From: Pseudomonas chlororaphis subsp. chlororaphis
GTDB lineage: Bacteria; Pseudomonadota; Gammaproteobacteria; Pseudomonadales; Pseudomonadaceae
NCBI RefSeq assembly: GCF_003945765.1
Contig: NZ_CP027712.1
Coordinates: 496,001 to 560,000, forward strand
Length of the DNA stretch: 64,000 nucleotides
Reading direction: 5' to 3'
Shown: piece after piece, positions 42,006 through 51,249 of the stretch
Layout: each line of letters begins with the position of its first letter
Position numbering within the stretch: the stretch's first letter is position 1
Made by a program: the position numbers and the translations under genes
The notes under the pieces: generated by a model
What the model was told of the DNA's origin: nothing
Database searches by the model: none
Seen by the model: the letters and a program-made list of their open reading frames with translations, nothing else

Positions 42006-42266
42006 TCAAGCTGCCTGTTTTGCAGTGACGAACGCCGCAAGGCTCGCCACGTTGGTGAAGTGATTGCGGGTGTCCTTGGCATCGGCGTCGATCTTGATGC
42101 CGTAGCGTTTTTGGATCGCCAGGCCCAGCTCCAGGGCGTCGACCGAGTCCAGGCCCAGGCCTTCACCGAAGAGCGTCTGCTCGTTGCCGATGTCTTGCAC
42201 GCTGATGTCTTCGAGGCCCAGGGCATCGATGATCAGCATTTTAATTTCCTGGTGCAGATCGCTCAT
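42006..42266 (-). CDS. apeE: Acyl carrier protein (first of pair)
   Basis: This 86-residue ACP has the attachment serine S41 in GLGLDSVDALELGLAI. It needs 4'-phosphopantetheine addition by a host transferase; none is encoded in the window. It overlaps the acyltransferase by 26 bases. The start at MSDLHQEIK fits ACP length; a longer open frame upstream has no ACP similarity. Confidence 0.92.
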   Translation of the reverse strand: MSDLHQEIKMLIIDALGLEDISVQDIGNEQTLFGEGLGLDSVDALELGLAIQKRYGIKIDADAKDTRNHFTNVASLAAFVTAKQAA

Positions 42267-43056
42267 CTTCGGCGAGCTCCTTAATGAAGTAGTGATGCAA
42301 ATAATCGTTGAGCTTGCGCGAGGCCTGCGGTGCGGGGCCTTGGGCGGCAAAGGCATACGGGTCTATATCGGCTCCGACGCGAAAACTGAAGTGCACGCGG
42401 CGCATCGGGATGCGATACCAGGGTTCGGCCTTGGTCAGGGTGGTCGGGCTGACCTTGATGACCACCGGGGTGATGATTCTCGCACCCCGCAAGGCGATTG
42501 CCGCGCCCCCCCGATGAAAGGCCGGCGCCTGGCCCGGCTGGGTGCGGGTGCCCTCGGGGAAGATCACCAGGGTCTGGCCGTTGCGCAGGGCTTCGCCGGC
42601 GGCGTCGAGCATGTCCATGCTGCCGTCGTTGCTGATGTATTCGGCTTCGCGTATCGGGCCGCGAGTAAAGGGGTTCTGCCACAGGCTCTGCTTGACCACG
42701 CAGTTGGCGTTGCGCACCAGGCCGATGAGGAACACCACGTCGATCAGCGACGGGTGGTTGGCAATGATCATTTGCCCGGGGCGGCCGAGATTTTGTGCGC
42801 CTTCGACTTCATAGGTCAGCACGCCGCTGCGGGCCATGAACCGGATGAACAGCCAGAACAGCCTGCCAATGGTGCGACGCGCGCGCTGGCGATGCGCTTC
42901 GGCGTCGCCGGGCAGGCAGGCGAGCAGCGGGAAAATCACCAGGCGCAGGCACAGGCCACCCAGGCCGAACAAGGCGAAGCTCGCTGCCGTGGCGACCAGG
43001 CGCCAGTAGTAGGCGTCGCGGGGTTTTGTGTTTACAGGTTGCGTTGCCAGTTCCAT
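42241..43056 (-). CDS. PlsC-type 1-acyl-sn-glycerol-3-phosphate acyltransferase (ApeD-like)
   Basis: This 271-residue LPLAT has an N-terminal hydrophobic region (about residues 20-48) and the HX4D box N-H101-PSLI-D106, FPEGTRT near residues 166-172 and VVIKVSP. It may acylate glycerol phosphate to make the lipid anchor of the pigment. It overlaps the chain-length factor by 25 bases and the first ACP by 26 bases. The ATG at 43056 is chosen over an upstream open frame with no similarity. Confidence 0.87.
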   Translation of the reverse strand: MELATQPVNTKPRDAYYWRLVATAASFALFGLGGLCLRLVIFPLLACLPGDAEAHRQRARRTIGRLFWLFIRFMARSGVLTYEVEGAQNLGRPGQMIIANHPSLIDVVFLIGLVRNANCVVKQSLWQNPFTRGPIREAEYISNDGSMDMLDAAGEALRNGQTLVIFPEGTRTQPGQAPAFHRGGAAIALRGARIITPVVIKVSPTTLTKAEPWYRIPMRRVHFSFRVGADIDPYAFAAQGPAPQASRKLNDYLHHYFIKELAEDERSAPGN

Positions 43057-43763
43057 ACACGGTTCTTCCAGGCATGTTGGCAGGAGGTCTGCTCGCCGAG
43101 CAGGGTACGCAAGAGATTCAGGGCATGGGGCCACTCGGCGCGTGGCGCTTCCTCGGTGGCGGTATCGAGCGTCAGTTGCCACTCTTTACCGGGGGTCAGC
43201 AACAGGCCCACCGCATAGGGGAACGGCACGTCGTCGATCCAGGTGGCATAGGCGGCGGGCGGCTGCTCTTCGGTGACCACCAGCAGCACCGCCGGGGCGC
43301 CTTCCCCAAGCAGCGCCGCGGCCTCTAGCATGCCATGTTCGAGGCCGTCGCCGGCAGCGGCGAGGGCGGTCATTTCGCTGGTTTCGCCACGCATGATCGA
43401 CCACAGGCCGATCACCGCGTTGTGCACCGAGAGGCTGAACTGGGTCGGGGACAACGGCTGGTCGGCCGCCAGGTCGCTGAGGATGTCGAAGGTGCGCGGC
43501 GTTTCGCCATGCCGGGAAATAAAGACCAACGGTAGCTGTTCCAGGCCTTCGGCCAGCGGCCAGCCCACGCTGAAGGCCATGCGGGCCAGACGGCTGAGGC
43601 GCCGGCGCTGCATGGCCGGTAGAAACGACACGTCCGGGGCCGCATCACTGCTCTGGAGCACGACCGGTTGTCGGCTCCAGGCCTGCCAATCGTCCACGCT
43701 TTCGAGCCCAGGGGCCCACGCGCGCCATTGAGCGATGTTGAAGTTGATCACTTGAAAATTCAT
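43032..43763 (-). CDS. apeC: Beta-ketoacyl synthase-like chain-length factor (ApeC-like)
   Basis: This 243-residue protein is a truncated thiolase-fold ketosynthase without an active-site cysteine; the equivalent region reads SVHNAVIGLWSIMRG. It keeps GDGLEHGMLEAAALLGE and AVLLVVTEE in the core. It is about 60 percent of the length of a full ketosynthase, as in known APE chain-length factors that pair with ApeO. It is the first gene of the operon and has a GC-rich hairpin over its ribosome binding site. Confidence 0.87.
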   Translation of the reverse strand: MNFQVINFNIAQWRAWAPGLESVDDWQAWSRQPVVLQSSDAAPDVSFLPAMQRRRLSRLARMAFSVGWPLAEGLEQLPLVFISRHGETPRTFDILSDLAADQPLSPTQFSLSVHNAVIGLWSIMRGETSEMTALAAAGDGLEHGMLEAAALLGEGAPAVLLVVTEEQPPAAYATWIDDVPFPYAVGLLLTPGKEWQLTLDTATEEAPRAEWPHALNLLRTLLGEQTSCQHAWKNRVWNWQRNL

Positions 43764-43846
43764 CCCGCCCCTGCGGGCTTACTTGACGTGGTCAGGCGTT
43801 TCGATCGCAGACTCACCTGCCACGGAGCTACAGCCGAGTGGCGCGC

Positions 43847-43875
43847 ATTATCCCGGTGTGACTGGCTGGTAGCAA
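43847..43875 (-). promoter_or_regulatory. Sigma-70-like promoter of the APE operon
   Basis: On the minus strand TTGCTA (43875-43870) and GATAAT (43852-43847) are 17 bases apart, matching consensus in four and five of six positions. Transcription would begin near 43840, about 77 bases before the first gene. Confidence 0.6.
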
Positions 43876-43890
43876 ACATTGGTTATGTTT
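43874..43890. promoter_or_regulatory. Palindrome overlapping the APE -35 region
   Basis: AAACAT (43874-43879) and ATGTTT (43885-43890) are perfect inverted copies with a five-base centre. The left arm touches the -35 box, so a bound regulator could repress or activate. The regulator is unknown. Confidence 0.45.
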
Positions 43891-44097
43891 CGCTCAGTGA
43901 AAATGACCCGCTCGACAGCACAAAAGTGTCATTTGGCCATTATCGAATGGTACAGGTCGGGAGTGCGGGGACTTTACAAGAAAGTCTAGGCTGATTCTGG
44001 CCACTGGAACTGGTTTGGCGGTCTGCCGTCAGCGAGGTAGCGAAGCGGCGGCACTGGCTACTACACTCGGTGATCTTTGATGCAGGGAGGTTCTGAC

Positions 44098-44868
44098 ATG
44101 CGGCGCGTGGTGTTCAATCAGAAAGGGGGAGTCGGCAAGTCGAGCATTGCCTGCAATCTGGCGGCCGTTAGTGCCAGTGAGGGGTATCGCACACTGCTGG
44201 TGGACCTGGATGCCCAGGCCAACTCCACTCAATACCTCACCGGCCTGACCGGCGACGACATCCCCATGGGGATCGCCGACTTCTTCAAGCAGACCCTGTC
44301 TTCCGGACCGTTCTCGAAGAAGAACCAGGTCGATATCTACGAAACGCCGTTCGATAACCTGCATGTGGTGACGGCCACCGCCGAGCTGGCGGATCTGCAG
44401 CCCAAGCTTGAGGCGAAGCACAAGATCAACAAGCTGCGCAAACTGCTGGACGAGTTGGCCGAGGACTACGACCGGATCTACCTGGACACCCCGCCGGCCT
44501 TGAACTTCTATGCGGTTTCGGCGCTGATTGCCGCCGATCGCGTATTGATTCCTTTCGACTGCGACAGCTTTTCCCGCCAGGCGCTGTACGGCCTGCTGGC
44601 GGAAATCGAAGAACTCAAGGACGACCACAACGAGGATTTGCAGGTCGAAGGCATCGTGGTCAACCAGTTCCAGGCCCGCGCCAGCCTGCCCCAGCAAATG
44701 CTCGATGAACTGATCGCCGAGGGCCTGCCGGTATTGCCGGTGTACCTGGCCAGTTCGGTGCGCATGCGCGAATCCCACCAGGCCAGCCTGCCGCTGATCC
44801 ACCTCGACCCCCGGCACAAGCTGACCCAGCAGTTCGTCGACCTGCACAACCTGCTGGAAAGCGCCTGA
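44098..44868 (+). CDS. Orphan ParA-family ATPase
   Basis: This 256-residue protein has the deviant Walker A KGGVGKS near residue 10, DLDAQANST (Walker A'), and [21 protein letters not shown] (Walker B). These mark the MinD/ParA family, which position cargo on membranes or nucleoid. No ParB, MinC/E or chemotaxis gene is adjacent. The segment [22 protein letters not shown] is typical of ParA C-termini. The ATG at 44098 with GGGAGG upstream is chosen over the longer frame from 44077. It is divergent from the APE operon. Confidence 0.85.
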   Translation: MRRVVFNQKGGVGKSSIACNLAAVSASEGYRTLLVDLDAQANSTQYLTGLTGDDIPMGIADFFKQTLSSGPFSKKNQVDIYETPFDNLHVVTATAELADLQPKLEAKHKINKLRKLLDELAEDYDRIYLDTPPALNFYAVSALIAADRVLIPFDCDSFSRQALYGLLAEIEELKDDHNEDLQVEGIVVNQFQARASLPQQMLDELIAEGLPVLPVYLASSVRMRESHQASLPLIHLDPRHKLTQQFVDLHNLLESA

Positions 44869-44877
44869 CCTTCTTCC

Positions 44878-44967
44878 GTAGGAGCGGGGCCTGCCCGCGA
44901 TGAGTATCTGACATTCAACATCGTCGTCGGCTGTCAGACCGTTATCGCGGGCAAGCCTCGCTCCTAC
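44878..44967. repeat. REPIN (family 1)
   Basis: Arms GTAGGAGCGGGGCCTGCCCG (from 44878, 24 bases in all) and its inverse (44944-44967) differ at two positions, around a 42-base centre that has its own short CTGACA/TGTCAG stem. It is the same family as at 20321-20386. Confidence 0.8.
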
Positions 44968-44991
44968 AGTTCAAGGCGATTTCGATAGCGG

Positions 44992-45426
44992 TCAGATGCC
45001 CTGGCTGCGCAGCCAGCTCATCAGCTGCGGTAACGGGAAGGCGCCACTCTGGCGTGCCACTTCCCGTCCGTTCTTGAACAGAATCAGGCTCGGAATCGAG
45101 CGAATTCCCAACTGCGCCGACAATTGCTGGTTGGCCTCGCTGTCGAGCTTGGCCAGCCGGCACTTGCCTGCCAATTGCGCCGCCGCCTGCTCGAACACCG
45201 GCGCGAAGGATTTGCACGGCCCGCACCAATCCGCCCAGACATCCACCAGCAACGGCAGGTCGCCCTTGATCTGGCTGGCGTAGTCGCCTTGTTTCAGTTC
45301 GAAAGGCTGGTTCAGCAACACTTGGCCTTTGCAGCGTCCGCATTTGGGCTGATCGCCCAGGCGCTCGGCGGGGATGCGGTTCAACCCATTGCAATGGGGG
45401 CAGGGGATCAGCAGTGGATCGGACAT
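44992..45426 (-). CDS. trxC: Thioredoxin 2
   Basis: TrxC is a cytosolic dithiol reductase with an N-terminal zinc ribbon. The 144 residues include C9 and C12 (CPHC), C29 and C32 (CGRC) and the active site WCGPC with C68 and C71, then the cis-proline in RSIPSLILFKNG. In enterics trxC is induced by OxyR under peroxide stress and its zinc ribbon responds to oxidants; control here is unknown. It is monocistronic, tail-to-tail with the ParA gene across a REPIN. Confidence 0.95.
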   Translation of the reverse strand: MSDPLLIPCPHCNGLNRIPAERLGDQPKCGRCKGQVLLNQPFELKQGDYASQIKGDLPLLVDVWADWCGPCKSFAPVFEQAAAQLAGKCRLAKLDSEANQQLSAQLGIRSIPSLILFKNGREVARQSGAFPLPQLMSWLRSQGI

Positions 45427-45586
45427 GAGGGGGGCTCCGGGATAAGTGGCCAATAGCTCCGATCTGGAGGCTGTGGGCCGGTTTATCAAGCTGTTGCATG
45501 CGCTCATACATCTTTGCGCGGCAACCGTCGGCTCGGTTCTAGGCTGGAGAGAGACGATGCTCCGTGCCATTGGTCCGAGAGCATTT

Positions 45587-45644
45587 ATAGCAACTTGCGA
45601 TAAGTTGTCTCACCCTCTAGGCTGCCATAGCAGTATGCGATAAG
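45587..45644 (+). promoter_or_regulatory. Duplicated operator-like motif upstream of higB
   Basis: ATAGCAACTTGCGATAAG (45587-45604) and ATAGCAGTATGCGATAAG (45627-45644) match at 16 of 18 positions and start exactly 40 bases apart, about four helical turns. The first is part of the perfect palindrome CAACTT-GCGAT-AAGTTG (45591-45607). The second ends eight bases before the higB start. These are good candidates for HigA binding sites. Confidence 0.65.
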
Positions 45645-45652
45645 GACTTTGC

Positions 45653-45949
45653 ATGCGTGTAATCACGGCTAAACGAATTTGGGATGCCAAGGAAAAATGG
45701 CCACACTCGGCCAAGGCGTTGGATGATTGGTATCGCGCGCTTAAACGCAATCGGCTTGCGGATTTTGCCGCGATGAAGGCGATGTTCCCGGCGGTGGACA
45801 AGGTCGGGCCGCTGCATGTGTTCGATATCGGTGGCAACAAGATACGGCTGATTGCATTGGTCCGTTACACGACGCAAAAGCTCTATATCCGCCATGTGTT
45901 GGACCACCGTGAATATGACCGGGGTAAGTGGAAGGAGGATCGAGGATGA
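45653..45949 (+). CDS. higB: HigB-family toxin (type II toxin-antitoxin, RelE-like mRNA interferase)
   Basis: This 98-residue basic protein has the HigB layout: MRVITAKRIWDAKEKWPHSAKALDDWYRAL, then FDIGGNKIRLIALVRYTTQKLYIRHVLDHREYDRGKW. The C-terminal HREYD segment is typical of ribosome-dependent mRNA interferases of the HigB/RelE fold. It precedes its antitoxin, the reversed order usual for higBA. AAGGA lies six to eight bases before the ATG; the higA start overlaps the stop by ATGA. Confidence 0.9.
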   Translation: MRVITAKRIWDAKEKWPHSAKALDDWYRALKRNRLADFAAMKAMFPAVDKVGPLHVFDIGGNKIRLIALVRYTTQKLYIRHVLDHREYDRGKWKEDRG

Positions 45950-46347
45950 GTGCATTGATCGAGCAAGTGGCCGAACACTGGCAGTTCGTTGCGCCGTTGC
46001 TGCGCAAGCCGAAAACCGAGGCGGATTACGACAGGCTGGTTCAGGCCCTTGACGAGTTGCTGGACCTGACAGGGGAAGACGAGGCCCATCCTCTCAACAG
46101 CCTGGTGGACATCATCGGGGACTGGATCGAAGCCTACGATCTTGAACATCGCCCGATGCCTGTCGCCAGCGGAGTAGATGTGTTGCGCTACATGATGCGC
46201 GAACACGGCTTGACCCAGAGCGACCTGCCCGGTGTCGGCGCGCAGTCGGTAGTCTCGGAGATCCTGAGCGGCAAGCGTCAGCTCAACCTGCGGCAGATCC
46301 GCTGGCTGGCCGAACGTTTCAAGGTCTCGATGGAAACCTTTATCTGA
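45946..46347 (+). CDS. higA: HigA-family antitoxin with helix-turn-helix
   Basis: This 133-residue antitoxin has an N-terminal part that should wrap the toxin (EADYDRLVQALDELLDLTGEDEAHPLNSLVDIIGDWIEAYD) and a C-terminal XRE-type helix-turn-helix (about residues 75-130; LRYMMREHGLTQSDLPG, VVSEILSGKRQLNLRQIRWLAERF). It should neutralise HigB and repress the operon through the repeated motif upstream. Only four bases separate its stop from the converging selO gene. Confidence 0.9.
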   Translation: MSALIEQVAEHWQFVAPLLRKPKTEADYDRLVQALDELLDLTGEDEAHPLNSLVDIIGDWIEAYDLEHRPMPVASGVDVLRYMMREHGLTQSDLPGVGAQSVVSEILSGKRQLNLRQIRWLAERFKVSMETFI

Positions 46348-46351
46348 CCCC

Positions 46352-47848
<1,497 letters not shown>

Positions 47849-47863
47849 CTAGGGATAGCGTCC

Positions 47864-50800
47864 TTAGTCGAGCCTGCTGGGAGGCGGTTCCTGCAGCGGT
47901 TTGCCGTCGGGCAGCGGGACAATGGTCTTGGTCTCCGGCTCGATGGGCACCATCTTGTATTCCTGGCCATGGAGGTTCTTCAGGTAGACCTCCATCTGGC
48001 GGAACGAGATGTTGATGTGCTGTTTCTTGAACTCGCGGTTGATGAAGCGGTTGACCTCGTCGAGTACCGGGTTGCGGTCCCCCAGCTCGCGCACGTGCAT
48101 GCGCAGTTCGTGGTCCAGGGTGCTTTCGCCGAAGTTGAGGAAGTACACATGGGGCTCGGGTTCTTTCAGTACCCGCGGGTTATCGCGGGCCGCCTTGAGC
48201 AGCAGTTCCTTGACCAGGTCCAGGTCCGAGCCATAGTCGACGCCGAGCTTGAGGGTCACCCGGGTGACGGTGTCGGTCAGCGACCAGTTGATCAGTTGCC
48301 CGGTGATGAAGGTCTGGTTCGGGACGATGATGTCCTTGCGATCGAAGTCGGTGATGGTGGTGGCGCGGATGCGGATCTTGCTCACCGTGCCCGACAGGTT
48401 GCCGATGGTGATGGTGTCGCCGATGCGTACCGGCCGCTCGAACAGGATGATGATGCCGGAGATGAAGTTGGCGAAGATCGCCTGCATGCCGAAGCCCAGG
48501 CCCACCGACAGCGCAGCCACCAGCCACTGCAACTTGTCCCAGCTGACGCCGAGGGTCGACAGGGTCGAGACGAAGCCGACGCCGGCAATCACATAGGACA
48601 GCAGCGTGGTGGTCGCGTAGGCGCTGCCCTGGGCCAGGTTCAGCCTGGACAACACCAGCACCTCCAGCAGCCCCGGCAGGTTGCGCGCCAGGGCGAAGGT
48701 GATGCCGACGATGATCAGCGCGCCGAGCATGTCGCCGATGCTGATGGGCACCATGCTCATGTTGGCGCCGGTGCCGCTGGTGTATTCGTAGAGGGTGATG
48801 TTGTCCAGGTAGGAGAACACGCTGATCAGGTCCGACCAGACCCAGTACAGCCCGGCCATGAAACCACCGAGCAGGGCCAGGCGGATCAGGCGCAGGGACT
48901 GTTCGTTGACCTTCTCGATGTCCAGGGTCGGCTCTTCGACCACCGCTTCGCCGTCGCCGCTTTCCTTGGCGGCCTGGCGTTTGGCCAGGGCCCGCTGGTA
49001 GGCCAGGCGCCGGGCGGCGACGCCCAGTCCACGGACAAAAGTGGCTTCGATCACCAGCCAGAACATCAGCAGGTACAGGGTATTGATCAGGCGGTCGCTG
49101 AGCTTCAGCGCGGTGTAGTAGTAGCCGAAGCACACGGCGATGAACAAGGCGATCGGCAGCGCGGTGAACAGCACCGCCACCGCCTTGCGGAACAGCGAGG
49201 CGTTCTGGTGCGTCGGGCTGCTCAGCAGCAGGCGGCTGAGCAGCCAGGCCATCAGGGCGTAGCAGGTCAGGACCACGGCGATGCCGAGTACGTCATCGGC
49301 CAGTGCCGCTGGTTGATGTTCGGCCACGGCGACCACGGCCACCAGGGCCATGACCACCAGCCCGAGGCGGCGGATCCAGCCCTGGAGGAATTCGACCTGG
49401 GGCTTTTCCCAGCGAAAGTGCAGTTCCGCCACGCCGCCGGGGGCGAGGATCCGGTAGGCGGTATAGAACACCAGCCAGGCCTGGGCCATCTGCAACAGCG
49501 CCGCGCCGAGGTTGGCGTTCTGTCCGCGGGCGTCGATCTGCAAGGCCAGGCCGCACAGCGCCAGGCCGAGAGCGACCGGCATCGCCAGCAGGATGTTGAC
49601 CAGGATCGCCTGCGGCGTGTGCCATTGGCTGTCGCGCTTGAAGTGACCGATGTCCTTGTGAACCTTGGTCAGGCGCTGGTACAGGTTCTTGCGCCGCCAC
49701 AGCAGGGCCGCGATCAGGAGCAGCAATGGCAGGAACAGCAGCGGCCGTTGCGCCAGGCCGTCGGCCAGCTCGCTCAGGCTGGACGACCAGGGCAGGGTGG
49801 TGACCTGTTTTTCCAGGCGCAGCGGCACAGCTTGCAGCCATTCGCCGTCCAGCGGCTTGTTGCTGGGAATCCAGAACATCTGTTCGTCGAGGGTCGCGCG
49901 CAGGCTTTGCGAGGTGCTCAGCAGCTGCTTCTGATTGAGCTGCAGGGTGATGGATTCGTTGAGCAGGGCGCTCAGCTCGCGGCTCAGGCGTTCCAGCAGG
50001 TCGGCACGGGTGATGGCCAGGTCCAGCAGGGTTTTGCGCAGCTGCGGGGTGATTTGCTCGGACGGCTGGGTCGCCAGCAGGTTGTCGACATAGCTGCTGG
50101 GGCTGCTGATCAGCTCGCGTTGCTGGTTGACCTCGAACTGATACAGGCGGATGTCGGCGATCTGGTCCGCCAGGTCGCGGTCGAGCCGCAGGTGCGGCAG
50201 CGCCTGCTTCTGTTTATAGAGGATCTTCGACAGCAGCAGGCTGCCCTTGAGCACGCTGATCTGCTCGTCCAGCGCGGCATCGCTCTGGGTCACGCTGTCG
50301 AGTTGCTGCTTGGTCTGCAGGTTCTGCTGGGTCAGCTCATTGAGGCGGTCGGTGCTTTTGAGCAGATAGTCGGAGAGCTTCAGGTTGGCCGCGCTTTCGG
50401 TGGCCAGGAGGCTGCTGCTGCCGGCCTTTTGCGCTTCGATCGATTGCTGGGTGACGGTTTCCTGGGACTGGGCCAGGCGCTTCTGGTTGATCAGGGTCTG
50501 CAGGTCCTGGATTTCCTGCTCCAGGCGCGCGGTCTTTTCCATCAGCAGGTCATGCTGGCTGTTGCCCAGGTCCTGCAGCTGGCTGTTGCCGGCCAGCTCC
50601 TGGCGGCGCAACGGGATCAGCGCGTTGATCGCCGCCAGTTCGGCATTGAGCTGATTGCGCTGGTCGGCGTTGATCGGCTTGCCGGAGTCCTTGCCGTTCT
50701 TGAGGATCGTATTGATCTGCTGGGTACGGGTCTGGCTGCTGCTGATCTCGGCCTGGGCGCGTTCGGGGCGGGTCTGCGCGGTAATGGCCAGGCTGTTGGC

Positions 50801-51214
50801 CTCGGCCAGGGCTTTCTGCATGTCGCCCTGCTGGGTGGTGCGTTCGGTCAGCAGTTGTTCGAGCTGCGACACCGGCAGGTTGGCGTAGCGCTGGGCCACG
50901 GGCACCACCTTGGTGGCTTTCAGGCGGGTCAGCTCGCGCTGGTTTTCGCTGGTCTGGCGCGGTGCATTGCTCAACTGCTGCTTGAGGTCGTTCAGGCGCT
51001 GCTCGTAATCCTGCTTGTTCGACAGCTGGGTCAGCGTCTGTTGCAGCACCGCTTGCAGGGCCTTTTGATCGGCTTCCGGCAATTTGCGCTCGGCGATTTT
51101 ATCCAGGCTCTGCTGGACGGACTCGGCACTGGGCGGCTCGGCCGCTTGCAGTGGGCCGACAGAAAGGCTCAGGCCCAGCAGGGCAATGGCGAAAAGGGTA
51201 CGCAGGGTTGGCAT
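47864..51214 (-). CDS. MscK-type mechanosensitive channel
   Basis: This 1116-residue protein resembles MscK (KefA). It has a signal peptide (MPTLRTLFAIALLGLSLSVGPLQA), a periplasmic coiled-coil domain of ~450 residues, about 11 membrane helices, and a C-terminal MscS core (about 860-1090) with GFGMQAIFANFISGIIILFERPVRIGDTITIG as pore helix and beta domain. It releases solutes on hypo-osmotic shock. It is followed by selO after 48 bases and may be cotranscribed with the upstream antiporter gene (35-base gap). Confidence 0.9.
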   Translation of the reverse strand: MPTLRTLFAIALLGLSLSVGPLQAAEPPSAESVQQSLDKIAERKLPEADQKALQAVLQQTLTQLSNKQDYEQRLNDLKQQLSNAPRQTSENQRELTRLKATKVVPVAQRYANLPVSQLEQLLTERTTQQGDMQKALAEANSLAITAQTRPERAQAEISSSQTRTQQINTILKNGKDSGKPINADQRNQLNAELAAINALIPLRRQELAGNSQLQDLGNSQHDLLMEKTARLEQEIQDLQTLINQKRLAQSQETVTQQSIEAQKAGSSSLLATESAANLKLSDYLLKSTDRLNELTQQNLQTKQQLDSVTQSDAALDEQISVLKGSLLLSKILYKQKQALPHLRLDRDLADQIADIRLYQFEVNQQRELISSPSSYVDNLLATQPSEQITPQLRKTLLDLAITRADLLERLSRELSALLNESITLQLNQKQLLSTSQSLRATLDEQMFWIPSNKPLDGEWLQAVPLRLEKQVTTLPWSSSLSELADGLAQRPLLFLPLLLLIAALLWRRKNLYQRLTKVHKDIGHFKRDSQWHTPQAILVNILLAMPVALGLALCGLALQIDARGQNANLGAALLQMAQAWLVFYTAYRILAPGGVAELHFRWEKPQVEFLQGWIRRLGLVVMALVAVVAVAEHQPAALADDVLGIAVVLTCYALMAWLLSRLLLSSPTHQNASLFRKAVAVLFTALPIALFIAVCFGYYYTALKLSDRLINTLYLLMFWLVIEATFVRGLGVAARRLAYQRALAKRQAAKESGDGEAVVEEPTLDIEKVNEQSLRLIRLALLGGFMAGLYWVWSDLISVFSYLDNITLYEYTSGTGANMSMVPISIGDMLGALIIVGITFALARNLPGLLEVLVLSRLNLAQGSAYATTTLLSYVIAGVGFVSTLSTLGVSWDKLQWLVAALSVGLGFGMQAIFANFISGIIILFERPVRIGDTITIGNLSGTVSKIRIRATTITDFDRKDIIVPNQTFITGQLINWSLTDTVTRVTLKLGVDYGSDLDLVKELLLKAARDNPRVLKEPEPHVYFLNFGESTLDHELRMHVRELGDRNPVLDEVNRFINREFKKQHINISFRQMEVYLKNLHGQEYKMVPIEPETKTIVPLPDGKPLQEPPPSRLD

Positions 51215-51249
51215 AGAGACCGGTCAAGCTGGATGAGAAGTTAGGCAGT

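Larger units (their letters stand above)
43764..44097. other. 334-base divergent region between APE cluster and parA-like gene
   Basis: The gap carries the APE promoter and an operator-like palindrome near 43847-43890. Its right part, 43891-44097, is moderately AT-rich and must contain the start of the ParA gene. No clear second promoter or small gene is supported there. Confidence 0.6.

Noticed and set aside
24532..43763. Flexirubin or carotenoid cluster instead of APE
   Set aside because: No carotenoid genes are present, and the gene order with ApeC-like factor, LolA, MMPL and DUF3261 lipoprotein fits APE better.
47969..51244. 1091-codon plus-strand open frame opposite the MscK-type gene
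   Set aside because: Glutamine/valine-rich shadow translation; the minus-strand gene has signal peptide, helices and MscS core.
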